Of a DNA stretch of 64,000 bases, positions 1 through 22,786 are shown one piece after another. How positions within the stretch are numbered: the first letter of the stretch is position 1; each line of letters starts with the position of its first letter. Position numbers and translations under genes: made by a program. This DNA is from Euglena gracilis (taxonomy: Eukaryota; Euglenida; Euglenophyceae; Euglenales): assembly GCA_039621445.1 (NCBI GenBank), contig CP154957.1:38906654-38970653 (forward strand). The letters are read 5' to 3'. The notes under the pieces were generated by a model. That model saw only the letters and a list, made by a program, of their open reading frames with translations. It was not told the DNA's origin and ran no database searches.

Positions 1-1506
1 CTCGGGGGGTGCAGGTAAATGTCTAGTCTGGGCTTCCGTTCTTTGCAACAACGGTTAGTGATAATGCGGGGGGGCAGGCCGGAGGGGGGTGCACCGGGGA
101 GGGGCGCCCCAGCCCCCCCGCTCGCCCCTGCCGCGGTGGCCGTAGGCCACCGGACCCCCCATTGGTGGCCGTGGGCCTTGATAATGTCTTTGTGTACTCC
201 AATTTTTCACGCAAAAAACATAATTTTCACGAAAAAAATATCAAAAATTTGGGATTTAAGTGTTTGTAGTTTTTTGGAAGTGGTGAAAAAGTGCAAAATC
301 AAAAAATTGCACCAAATTTTGGCACTGTCAATTTTTTTTTGACATTTTTTCTCTTGAATTTTTTGGATTTTCAACAGCATTTTTGGCTTCAAAACCTACA
401 AGAATCAAAACTTTGAGAAAACTGTAAAATTTTGGAAGGTGTGGGAAAAATGTGGTTTTTGGGGGGTTTTTGGGGGACCTCCTATTTGCCAATATGGGTC
501 CCAAAATGGGTCCAAAATACACCCAGCGCCGAGCCCACACCGGTCAAGTGTGGGGTGTGGAGGGGGCGTGGGGGGTGGGGGGGTGTGGGGGTAAATGTCG
601 CCAGTTTTTGCAATACCTCTTCAAAGGTAAACAACAGTATTCCATATGCTCAATGCCAATGCCCAGATTTGAACCCAGAAAGCGGTCTTTTGTTCGCACA
701 GTTGCGCAAATGTATGCTTTGAATGGTTCATTTGGATCCATTTGCAAAAGTGCACAAATGAACTGCTTGAATGGTTCATTTGTGCAAATGCAAAAATGGA
801 CTTCCTTCGCAATTGCACAAATGAACTTTGTTTTTTACTGTTTCTTTATGCTGCCCCAAAAGGTTTCAACCCCAAGGTTTCAAATATGATGGTGATCCAG
901 GTACGGAGGACCTGAATGTCAAAAATTCTGCACCCGATCTCCAGAAAATAAAAAACAGTAGGAACTTTGCAGAGCATGAACACGGCTTCCGTGCGAGGTC
1001 GACCGCCCACGTTCATGCACCACGCTGCCGGAGTTTTTTAACGACCCCCAGGGGTCCAGCGCAGAGGCCAGAAAATTTAGGCTGGCTCGAATAAGGCTGC
1101 TGGCTGAAACCCCCCCCCCTTGGGGTCCCGGGCTGGAGCTGGGCCCGACCACGGTAACGGATGGACGGTAAAGTATTTTTCGCCTTTGGCGGTACAAAAA
1201 TGGGCAAAAATGGGCAAAAAAAGGGGCGAAAATGGGTCAGATTTGGGCTTGCCAGGAAAGTTTGGGTCAAAAAAATCGATTTTTACATAATTGGCAGTTT
1301 TTGGGACATTTTCACTTTCGATTTTTTGGCTCCTGGTTCGACCCCGGGTCCTTTGGGTGGCTGGAAATAAATAAACCTCGTTGAAGGGGGAGGGGGGTCC
1401 CGGGCTGGAAAAAGGCTTCTGGTTGGCTGGACCCCTCCGGGGGTGGGGCCAAATTTTCTTAAGCTACGCCCTGCACGCTGCACCCGCCCCACCCCCAGGG
1501 ACATAC
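1..1506. other. Intron or 3' flank of the TFIIS gene, no exon seen
   Basis: No coding exon was recognised here. The TFIIS-like gene above leaves its last visible exon with an incomplete codon, so this stretch is intron, and the exon for the C-terminal zinc ribbon must lie beyond the window edge. I looked for a Cys-x2-Cys ribbon on the minus strand and found none. The stretch holds C and G runs, A/T-rich sequence, and two copies of the dispersed GGCTGGAAAAAGG-like repeat near 1,083 and 1,404. Confidence 0.5.
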
Positions 1507-4500
1507 CCAGCTCCCACGCCTTCATGTGCACCAGCTTGCGGGCGGGGGTCTCCCGGCACAGCACCGCCGCCCGGAGGTCCCCGTTGTCCCGCAGGTTGGA
1601 CCGCAGCTGCCCGAAGCGCAGCAGCTTCTGTGCAAAGGGGGGCGGGGGAGGGGGGGGGCACGTGCCCCTGGCCCTCTCCAGCGTTGGCGTGTGCACGGTT
1701 CTGTGGCATCCCTGCGGTGGCATCAGGGGGGTTCAACACGCAACGTGGACCCACAAAAAACGCGACGCAAAAAAGCAAATTTCGCCAAAATCGAAAAGCA
1801 CAAAAAAGCATAAAAAAAGTGTTTGCGTCCCCCCCCCCCCCTGGTGGCATCCAAAGCGGAAACACACTACCGCAATGAACCGTTTACACCGCCCGCCAGG
1901 GGGCAAAGCTATTGTTCAAGGCAAGTTTCCCTACCCCCAGGGTTTGGGCATGCACCAGAGGGCAGCCAAACCCTTCCCTCAACTGGGGCACATGACTAGG
2001 CGTCGCTTAATCAGCGGGGGGGGGGGCAGCAAGCCAGCCATTTCCCGGCCTGCCCAATTTGCTTTTTCAGCCTCTGAGCTGGATACTGGATACCCCTGGG
2101 GTCGTTAAGAGGCTCCCTGGGCACAAATATAAAAGTGGCTGATGGTGCCAGGATCCCAAAAACTGCCCGATTTGGCCCTTTTTCAGACCCACCCACCTGC
2201 ATGGGCTGAGCGCCTAGAGTGCTCCATAACCCTCTCCCCCTTCTGGCCACCCCCCCTACGCTCGGATCCTGAAGGCGGACCCCAGGGGGTTATATTTGGG
2301 GGGAGGGGTTACGTGAGAACTTTTCTAGAAGCCCCCTCCCCCCAGAACCCCGGCCAAGCGCTGGAACCAACAAGCCTGAGCGACCTCTATTGGGGGGGGG
2401 GGCACGTATTAGACAACAAGTGTGGGTGGCCTTGACGCACGTGTCTGACCCAGAGGCATTTTTTGAGGCATTTTTTTGAGAGAGAAATTTTTTTGGGGGT
2501 CCAGCGTTGGTTGGGGATCAATTTGGGTTCCTTCGGCTGCGCACCACACACGAGCGCTTGCCTCCCCAACCTACGGAGGCCCCCCCCTTGCCTGCAGCCG
2601 CCAGACCCAGCCCGGGTGGGCGTGGGGCACACGTTCTCGGGGTCGTGCTCCTGGCTGAACGTGGCGTGGAGCTCATCCTCGATGTCCTTCGCCGCCTCCA
2701 GCGGCTCCAGCGACGGGGCGCTCGCCCCGGCCGGCAGCGGCAGCGAGAGCACCGCCGCCAGGCCGCCCCCCTCGGGAGGGGGACGGGGGGGGGGGTGTGA
2801 AGCCGGAACGCACTGCAAACCAATGCCAAAAAGGCTCAAACTGCAAAAAAATGCAAATGGATGCAAATTCTTTGCGGACCCTCGGGAGTGTACACATTTC
2901 TGCTCAAAAGGCTTGCGTTTTGTTCACCAGCTCCCAGGACAAACACATGCAACGTCACTTCTCAAGCAATGATGCTTGATGCACCCACCAGGTTTATATA
3001 AGGAACTCGAGGGGTGCTATGGGCAAGCAGGGGGGGTGGGGCACTTTCAACCTTTCAACCCCCCGGGGGGAGGGGGGTCAGGTTTTGACAAAATTTCACA
3101 GTATTGCCCAGTTGCACACATTTTTGTTTATTATGCAACATTTACAATGCAAAACCAGTCCCAACAAAAACTTGCGAATCTGTAGCTTCGTATTCGTGGG
3201 AGGTCCGATGGAAGAGCAATTTTCCTGTGCATCGGTCCAAAACAATTGAACAAAATCTGAAAAATTGTTTAAAAAATACATACATACAATGATCCAAAAT
3301 CTCCATAATGCCACGAAAAGCACAATGAAAAAAACTATACAAAAAAAAGCACAGCAACTAATGCAAAAAAAGGCAGATACTGAACCTGTGAGTTACGGAA
3401 AGATGCAAACTGTGCAACTTGCGTCCTCCGCTGCATGGCCCTGAGCCAAAAAGGGAGGGTAAGTTGGGGTGACCTGCCCTCCACCAGCCGCCTCACAATG
3501 ACGTTGCGGCCGGGCTCGTCGTAGAGCTGGAACCCGGGCAGGGCGGCCCCCCCCCCCCCCCCCCCGAGTTGGCGCTTGTCCCCCCCCCCGGAGTTGGCGC
3601 TTGTCCCCCCCCCCGCCCCCGAGTTGGCGCTTGTCCCCCCCCCCCCCGAGACCCCTCCCGGGGGGTATCGTTGCGATTCCTCCGCTGCGGAGCTGCGCCT
3701 GCCGGTGCCCCACCGCTCGGGCCGCCCTGGGCTGGAGGCCGGGGCTGGCAGGGCCCGGCGGGGCGGCGGGGTGGTGGGCGGCGGCGGCGGCGGCGGCGCG
3801 AGGGGGCGGGTACGGCTGGGGGCGGTGGGGGTGGCCGCCCTGCAGGGGGGACGGCACGGTGAGGCCCGGGGGGTGCCCCCCGGCTTGGGGGTGGGGCAGG
3901 GAGAGATGGGAAGTTTTGAGGGGGGGGGGGTCGGTGGGACCTCCCCCTCCATTCTCGACGGGCATGGGCCAGGAAGATTTTCGGTTCGGTGGACGGGCAA
4001 AGGGTCGGATACCGGGCCACAATGGGTTGGTTCCTTGAAATAAATACAAAGTGCTCATTTTTTGAAAACTGTTTTGCACATATGTTATGCGGAAAACACC
4101 AAAACATCAAGAAATGGGCAATATGCTCAAAAATGAGAAAACGGCGCTTTTTTTCAGGAAAAAATGCAGTTTTTGCTCATTTTCCGGTGCTGTGCGCCAG
4201 AAGAAAAGGGGGTGGGGGGGTTGGGACCCCCCCCCACCACCCACCTCAAAACCGAAGGGCTTCCAACTGTCCCTGGGGTGGAGGGGGGCGGGGACGGGGA
4301 GAGCGGACCAGCGACCAACCTCAGGGGTGGGGTGGGAGGGGAGGGGAGGGGGACCTGGGCCTTGGCTGCCTTGTGGGAGGTCCTCTTGGGGTTGGGGGCC
4401 GCGTTCTCCTTGTCCCCCTCGTCCTGGGGGAAGGCACAGGGGAGGGCAGGGTCGAGGGGCCACCTCGGCTGCAGGGCGTCGCTTGGCAACCCTCATAGGC

Positions 4501-6031
4501 CGGAACATTCAACCTCCATTTGGTGCCCCCCCCCCCCGAATTTGAACCGACTGCCCAATTAACAGCTCCCCCCCAAATGATAGCCCCGACCCCCCCCCCA
4601 ATCTAGAAACGACCTCATGCAGGAGCGTCTGAAGATCGAAGCCACTAGGGGATTTTTTAAGGACCCCCGGGGTCCAGCCTCCGGCTGGAAAAAAGGCTGC
4701 TGGCTGGAAACGAGCTCCTGGCTGGACCCCCCCCCCCCCTAGACATGTGGCGCTCTCCAGAGTTGTTTGGCTTCTTTAGCCACTGAAACGATGGAGCCAT
4801 TATTTGAGTTTTGGTGTCATAGACATGTCGAAAGTAATGAGTAGCGGAAAATCCCTCAACCTTTTTGACTGAGCACACAGCGATGGCCGATCTCCTTGCA
4901 AATATTGTTCCCCCTGAACAATGTTTAGGTTTGCAGAAATGAAAGCTAAACGAACTCTTGTCCCAATTAATCCCCCCCCCCCCGGGTTTAAACCAGTTGT
5001 CCAGTTAATAGCCCGATGGAGATTAATTGAAGGGTTGGGTTTAGGGCTGCCTGCTGGCCGACCCCCCCCCCCCTACCTATGAACCAGCTGGACTTGGGCT
5101 GGACCCGAGGTGACTTGGAAAAAATCAAAACCTAAAAAAAAAGCCCGAAAAACAGCAAAAATACGTCAAAAACTTGGTTGGAAACTTGAGCTAGAAGAAA
5201 TTTCTTGGACCCATTGTCACCCGATTTGGTCCATTTGGGGAGGGATAATAATATAATCCCCCCTGCCTGAAATTATGTGGAATTATGTGGGTATTAAGTG
5301 GGATCATACAAAAAAAATGTGTGAAAATATAAAAAAAAACGGCAAAAGGGGGCTTTAACAGATCTCTTTGCTTCATCCCCCCCCAAAACAAATCTCGCAG
5401 GAATATGCGGTCAGCATTCCCCCCTGCACTGTAAAAATTTGAAAGGGTATAATGCTGGAAAAATGCTGGTGGGTGGCCCTGACCTTGAGGTGAGGTTCGT
5501 TTGGATTAGAGGATGCCAACCTTTTGGGTCGGAAGGGGTGGGGGTGGGGTTTGGGCCCAATAATTCTGGAAGGTGCCTTGAAAGAAAGCTGAAAAAATCT
5601 CAAAATACCTACATCTTTTGGTCAAAAGAAATCATCCTGGGAGAAATGTGCACACTTGTGCTGGATAATTTGTCCTTGGTGTCCATAACACAACATTATT
5701 CAACAATGTCTTTCATCCTTTCTTTTACAAAAAAAAACACACAAAAATTCAATGCAGAAAAATAGCTGAAAAGGGGGAGAAAAAAAAACACTTCAAAAAC
5801 CTTCAAACCCTTAAAATCACATTAAAGAACATTAATATAGGCAATTTTTTTTTGCCTTAATTGCTTTAAAAAAAAATGGCCTGGAGGGGTTGGGGATGGC
5901 ACAGCGCCACCAGACACGGAATCTGCTGCCTGCCGCACACCCGCCGCGGGGGGCGGATCCCCTCCTCCACTGCGAAGCGCTTCCACTGGGCAAGAAGCAC
6001 CTCCACGTGCACCTTGACCTGCGTCATATGG

Positions 6032-6080
<49 letters not shown>

Positions 6081-8170
6081 TTTGCGAGTGTCGTCCACCA
6101 CAAATCTGACTAGGGCAGGCGTTGTCCTGATCACATTCTCTGTTTCCACTGGAATGAAGCAACCCGTCGGTGGTTTGCGGCAAGACCCAATTTGAATCAA
6201 TCCCATTATGGGCAAATCGGCCGCACTGGAAACGTCCTTCATTGGGAAGGGTTTCAAGAAAATGCAGATGCAGGATCTGGGAGATCTATGAATGAAATGT
6301 AAATGAAACAGGCTCCATGCTGCCATGCGAGATAGCGGTTTGGAAATAATAATATGAGTGAACTCTATATAATCAGTGGTTGTGGAACAGGAAGAGCCGG
6401 GATGTGTGTGCTCGTGCCTGGCATCAAAAATCCCTCGAAACCCGCTGCACTTTCCTTTTCGTAATTCCATTTGCTTAACACACACCTTCAATAAATATAT
6501 TCCCAGTGCATCTCAACGGGCCAATCTGGGTTAAACCCCAACAATTACCAATTAAGGGCAGCGTCGTGTTAGCACAAACGTGAAGGCCTGCGGGGGACAT
6601 GCCTGAGGTGGCAGGACGTCGTCACGGGCCAACTGGCTAAGGAGGCGGCCCAGCTGTGAGGCGGCCAAGCACAGTGGGGGAATGGGGTTGGGGAGAACGG
6701 CTGTGGCTAACTTTGGAGTCCCCCCCCCCCCGGCGCCATCGTCCAAACCCCTGCTGGCCAGGTCCTTCATCCGGGGGCGGGTGCGGTGGAGGTCCCGGAG
6801 GAGGTCCCGCATGGCGTCGTAGTCACGCCGCTCATACTGCGCCGCCCGCACGGCGCCGCGGGGACGCACGCGACAACGCGACAACGCGACAAAAAACTCA
6901 ACCACTGGAGGTGTGGCGATGGGCAGGGAATCCAATGGCCCTCGGGGCTGACGGCCGCCTGTGAGGCGGCTGTCTGGCTGAGGTCTGTGGCAGACGCCTC
7001 GGAAGCTCTGAACTGCCTCGGTTGGTCAACCAGCCGTTTCCAACGAGGGCCTCGCTACCACGCTGAGTGGCTGACTGTTGCGCATCGACGGCCGGGCGGT
7101 GGAAGAAAGGCCCACTGCGCATCAAAGCAGTTTTGAAAAAAAAACAGCCCCTCATCGAAAGAGCTGGCAGCAAGGTGTCCTTTCCACGAACGGGTGCTGT
7201 GGCATTTCAATTGGAAAGCCCTGGGCCGAGTCTCTCCGCGTCAAGAACTGTGTCAAGGCATTGGGGGCGCTGAACGCGTCGCGGTCGCCGAGGGCTCCCC
7301 TGAAACCTCCCCTAAAATGCTGGCCCACAACGCCACCCCCTCTCAAAGGAAAAGGCCTCTTCGCCCCCGGACGAAACCCCATGGGGGGAAGAGGCGAAAA
7401 CCGTCGCAAACGATCTTCACCCAAGTCAGGCTGATTGAAACTGTGGGTCTGTTTGGAGACTTAAAGCTTCAGGGTCGAACGAGGCGACGTGCATTCATCC
7501 TCTCCCCCAGTTTCTCGTCCACCCCCCAAAAACAACAGTTTATCTGTTCACATTTTGTTAAAAATTGGACGCTAGGGGGGACCCCGCCACCTTCTTGTGT
7601 GCACCAGATACAAAAGAGGGGGTCGGTATAAATGTATTTCTTTTGATTTTTCCAAGGGTGGTCAATATAAATGGGGGAGTTGGTCTTCAATCTTCGAACC
7701 CCAACGCGGTTGCAGACCAGGAGCAGTGTTGGTCTGGGGGGCTACCCCCTCCTCCCCTGACGCCTGGACAGCCTCTTCTGTCAGGCTGTTTTTTACTGAC
7801 CGGGGGAGGGGGGGGTGCTATATATAGGGCGCCTGCCCCTAGCAGGCACACCCCCCCAGGGGGTGGGGTCTCGGGGGACCCAGAAAATTTTCATTGAAAA
7901 TGGCCTCTTCTGGGCCTCCGGCGCCAAAGGCATCGGGGGTCGGAGGGGGGTGCCTGCTATGGGTAGGCACCCTCAAAAACCCGACCCCCCCCCCCCGGGG
8001 GGGTCAGATGGAGTGCTATAGGGTGCCTGCCCCTAGCACCCCCCCCCGTGGGTCAGCAGCTCACTAAAAAAAGCCTGGCCTCTGTCCATCGAACCCGGGC
8101 CCCGCGCCACCGTGGGCTGGAGGCGGTCGTGCACCTCCACCAGCACCGCCAGCGGCGGCGGGTTGGCCAT
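1507..8170 (-). CDS. TFIIS-like transcription elongation factor (5' part; 3' end outside window)
   Basis: Nuclear elongation factor that helps stalled RNA polymerase II cleave its transcript. Exons: 8170-8111, 6836-6760, 6666-6603, 6018-5941, 4423-4355, 3526-3480, 2753-2633, 1627-1507; phases agree throughout, about 212 aa. Exons 2-4 form the TFIIS N-terminal (LW) domain, reading MRDLLRDLHRT, then LGRLLSQLARD, then LLAQWKRFAVEE. Exon 5 is a basic linker with a KEN triplet (DEGDKENAAPNPKR). Exons 6-8 match the central polymerase-binding domain: a DEPGRNVIVRRLVE start, AAKDIEDELHATF, and RSNLRDNGDLRAAVL followed by LVHMKAWELG. The zinc ribbon that carries the catalytic Asp-Glu pair is not in the window. 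The start is chosen because a splice acceptor without an upstream donor ends one base before ATG, as expected for trans-splicing. Introns 6759-6667 and 3479-2754 are nonconventional; 6602-6019 is GC-AG. The gene lies 345 bp downstream of the next gene's stop. Confidence 0.82.
2754..3479 (-). other. Nonconventional intron in TFIIS central domain
   Basis: Begins GGGCAGGT and ends CTGGCGGC, so CAG at +4 and CTG at -8. Joins VIVRRLVE to VLSLPLPAG in frame. Confidence 0.72.
6035..6079. repeat. (GT)n microsatellite in a TFIIS intron
   Basis: An uninterrupted GT dinucleotide run starts about 16 bases outside the acceptor of the exon that begins at 6018. Confidence 0.95.
6667..6759 (-). other. Nonconventional intron in TFIIS N-terminal domain
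   Basis: Minus strand begins GGCCAGCAGGGG and ends CTGTGCTT: CAG at +4..+6 and CTG at -8..-6. Removing it joins ...MKDL to AASQLGRLL in frame. Confidence 0.82.
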
Positions 8171-8171
8171 G

Positions 8172-8515
8172 CTGCATGAGAGGGGCGTGGTGGGGGTCGC
8201 CTGCGATGGGGGGGGGGCAGGGGCGGGGGAGAGAAGGGGGAGGGACACGGGCAAAGTGGGGGCCCATAGTCCGCTTGGGAGTCAAGAGAAAACAACGTAA
8301 GCCTAAAAAATCGCGAAAGAAGAACACACCTTCATCAGTCAATGACACATCGTTTCCCCACGACCATTGTTTTATCAAACCTTTCACAAATTCTTGCTTC
8401 AAATACACGTTTCTTTGCTAGGAATCAAAGCATCTTCTATCAATTGCAAAATATGGGGAATACAATAAAAATACCAAATGACGAAAAACAGATGTAAAAA
8501 TCAAGAATGAAACGA
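8172..8515. other. Spacer between the TFIIS-like gene and the coiled-coil gene upstream
   Basis: The upstream gene's stop codon is at 8516-8518 and the TFIIS-like start is at 8170. The spacer on the minus strand ends in a short pyrimidine stretch and a CAG (8174-8172) that fits a spliced-leader acceptor. No promoter-like motif was recognised. Such short same-strand spacing fits polycistronic transcription with trans-splicing, as in other Euglenozoa. Confidence 0.4.
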
Positions 8516-20064
<11,549 letters not shown>

Positions 20065-20301
20065 CTGGGGGCAGTGGAATGCACAGACGAGCACAATTTG
20101 TGAAAGCTGCACAATTCAAAATAGGCTGGTGGTAAGTGGTCAACAGATGAGTTTGTGCTGTGATGGCATGTTCTTCCAACCGAGTGCTGGAACATGCCCT
20201 GGAACCTGGTCCGGATAGGGCCTTGCTACATGAAGCACAAATGCATCCACTATCTTAAGACGTTGAATAAAACGTTGAGATCCAGGCGCCAGGGGGACTT
20301 G

Positions 20302-20302
<1 letters not shown>

Positions 20303-20391
<89 letters not shown>
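20303..20391. repeat. (CA)n microsatellite
   Basis: Uninterrupted CA run in the spacer upstream of the coiled-coil gene's tentative start. Confidence 0.97.
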
Positions 20392-20396
<5 letters not shown>

Positions 20397-20659
20397 TGGC
20401 AAGTGCCAAGCTTGATCACCACGGGGGGTATCAAACGCGCTTGCCATACATACGGATATATGTTGATATATTTACAGAGTTTGCAAAACACAAAGGAATG
20501 TAAATTATGAAAGTTTCATTTCCAGTATACACGTGCAAGCAGACAATGGGAGGCCAACAGCATACAATTACACCGTATGATTAACAGGAGCAAGACATGC
20601 AAATAACGCTCTCATCCCACGTACCTAAAACATTTCAAGGCACTAACTTCACCTTGCTC

Positions 20660-20724
20660 TTTGTGTGTGAGTGTGTGGGTGGGTGGGTGGGTGGGTGGGT
20701 GGGTGGGTGTGTGCGTGTGTGTGT

Positions 20725-20816
<92 letters not shown>

Positions 20817-20831
20817 TGTGTGTGTGTGTGT
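20660..20831. repeat. (GGGT)n followed by (GT)n
   Basis: About 30 bp of GGGT units pass into a long GT run with two short interruptions. Confidence 0.95.
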
Positions 20832-22507
20832 CCAGCTCGTTATTTGCACCACCACCCACGGGACCACACCAACCCTTGCACCCTTGCGCCCCAGTGCTGC
20901 TCTTGCCTCCTGCCCTCTTCCCACTTTCTGTGTGGGGGATGCATGGCGCAGGCACAACGCCATGACTTGAAAAATTCCAATGTGGCCTCACGGTCCCGCG
21001 GCTTAGGTAAACCCGGGCCACCAAGTCTCGGCCTTAGGGCGGGTGGCGGGTGGGTAGTGTGCTGCTGGGTACCAGTAGTTCCTTACATACTGGTACCTGC
21101 GCTCCATGCCCTGTCCGGGGTTGGTTTGGGCGGTCCGCTGCCTCACGGGTGGGTCCCTCTCTGCTGGCTTCCCCTTTGGGGTTGGGTTGCTGGGGGGTGC
21201 GCTCCCACTAGGCCGGCGAGCCCGAAGGCCCCCCTGCCATGTCCCCCGGGCGGTCGCACGAAGCGCCATGCCCCCCTACAGAGGCATCGGAGTCGCGTTT
21301 TCTGCTGCTGGTCTCCATGGGGGGTTCCCTCTGTCTTCCCCTCGCTCCCCCCATTTTCCCTTCTGGCCACAGGGGTGGGCCGGGTTGGTCAAGGCCACCA
21401 GGGGTACCCGGGTGGGCTAGTCAAGACCCTCTGGGGCACCCGGACACCAAAGCGACGGCTATTCAGGGCCTTGGGCACCCTCGCTTTGGCGACGTTCCCA
21501 CCACTGCCACACACCACCTAAAATCGCTACCCCCCCCCCCGGGGTCGGATTTCGGCCTGTGCCCAGGCACATTCCTTTCAAAATAGGCCATTTTTGGCTG
21601 GCGCCGCGATTGTGCTAGGGCACTTTTGGTCGTGTGCCCTACCCCCCCCCCCCCCCGGGGCCGGTTTGTAATGGCTTGGAGTGCCTGCCCAGGCAGGCAC
21701 CCCCCCCCCCCGGGGTGGGGTCGGCACCCGACTAAAATACGGCCTGATCGAGGTTCCGCAGTTAATGGCAAAGACCAACAATGTGGTGGCTGTCCTCTGA
21801 CAGACATCCTTTGTAGCGCGCAAGAAACGTATGAAAACGCAAACATTGCTGCACGTGCTTTCACAAGGAGCGTCGAAAGACGGACACCTGGGACGGCAGC
21901 GCTTCGAAGGTTTTTTTTGGGCAAAGAAACGACATGACGGGAGGACGGCGATGGACCACAGAGCGAGAATAGGCAACGGGGAGGGCGGTGGGCCACCACA
22001 CTGGCCGACGCATTGCCCCACGACGAAGGGCCCGCGCATCTCTGCCACCTGCGTGTCAAAATCCCGGAGAACAGTGAGGGAACCCGCCGGGTTTCGAGGC
22101 TCCGGACCATGCCATTGCTGACTTCCACAAATTGCAAACCTCTCAAATTGCAAAAAGGGGGGAAATCATGAAAAGTCACGAAAAAAACGATGACATTGCT
22201 GTTGTTTGTCAATTCAAAATCCCTCAGGGGGAGCCAAACGATGGTGCAATGGTATGCTAAGGACCAGTGTGGTCACAGGTTGCCACTGCCAGGAACCAAC
22301 GTGTGGAATAAGATGGGGGAGGCACATGAACAGTGGGCTGAGCTCGTAATCCCCCCTCCACCCATTGGCCAAAAATGTGCTTTTGGAGTTGTTCAGGGAA
22401 ACATGTCCAAAAGGCGCAAAATACGATAGGCTTCACTGTGTCAGAGGTGACCTGCTGCCCATTTGGCATTGCTAGTCCATCAAAGGACTTCAGATTGGAG
22501 AAACTTT

Positions 22508-22625
22508 CAGTCAGTCAGTCAGTCAGTCAGTCAGTCAGTCAGTCAGTCAGTCAGTCAGTCAGTCAGTCAGTCAGTCAGTCAAGTCAGTCAGTCAGTCAGT
22601 CAGTCAGTCAGTCAGTCAGTCAGTC
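22508..22625. repeat. (CAGT)n tetranucleotide array
   Basis: About 29 CAGT units with one break near 22,580. Shorter CAGTCAC clusters recur at 19,330-19,560, 26,590-26,890 and 32,858, each next to G or C runs. Confidence 0.95.
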
Positions 22626-22786
22626 ACGCGGTCATTTTTGGTCACCAGGATGCACAAAGAACCTCTCAGAGTCACTGCTGAGACAATGTCAGGGTCCTTG
22701 ACCAGCCGAATTGTGGAAAATTGCGAAACCCCCCAGTACTAGTTTCTCACTTACTCTGAGCCTTTTTCCCAATGGAAAACGTTGAT

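Larger units (their letters stand above)
5941..6836 (-). other. Exons for the TFIIS N-terminal (LW) domain
   Basis: Three exons (6836-6760, 6666-6603, 6018-5941) encode about 73 residues that fit the TFIIS/Med26 N-terminal helical bundle. This is a short helix pair around LLRDLHRTRPRMKDLA, the conserved LGRLLSQLA segment, and a last helix with the hallmark W in AQWKRF. Reading through from the first to the second exon works only if a nonconventional intron (CAG at +4, CTG at -8) is removed. An in-frame GT-AG choice was not found. Confidence 0.8.
20065..22786. other. Spacer between the 6PGD stop and the coiled-coil gene
   Basis: No exon could be supported here. It holds a CA array (20,303-20,391), a GGGT/GT array (20,660-20,831), C/G-run repeats around 21,530-21,720 with the palindromic word GCCTGCCCAGGCAGGC, and a CAGT array (22,508-22,625). 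A short acceptor-plus-ATG combination near 22,050 on the minus strand (reading MRGPFVV) could be a first exon of the downstream gene but has no supporting similarity. Confidence 0.4.

Noticed and set aside
3447-3479. Apparent 33-nt GT-AG intron after exon 3526-3480 in TFIIS
   Set aside because: The downstream sequence lacks the third-position G/C bias of the exons, and joining to 2753 instead by a CAG/CTG intron gives a sequence that fits the TFIIS central domain.
3335-4110. Long G/C-rich frames on both strands around 3.4-4.1 kb
   Set aside because: Low-complexity Pro/Gly/Arg frames across G and C runs. Only the 47-nt exon 3526-3480 has splice signals and family similarity.
7152-7434. Minus-strand frame around 7.15-7.43 kb as a possible TFIIS exon
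   Set aside because: No splice signals in a compatible phase were found, and the direct join of exon 8111 to exon 6836 already keeps the frame.
22000-22120. Possible first exon reading MRGPFVVGQC
   Set aside because: An acceptor and ATG are present, but there is no matching donor phase, composition support or similarity.
22508-22625. Possible CRISPR-like array
   Set aside because: A pure CAGT tetranucleotide run has no spacers, and the genome is eukaryotic.
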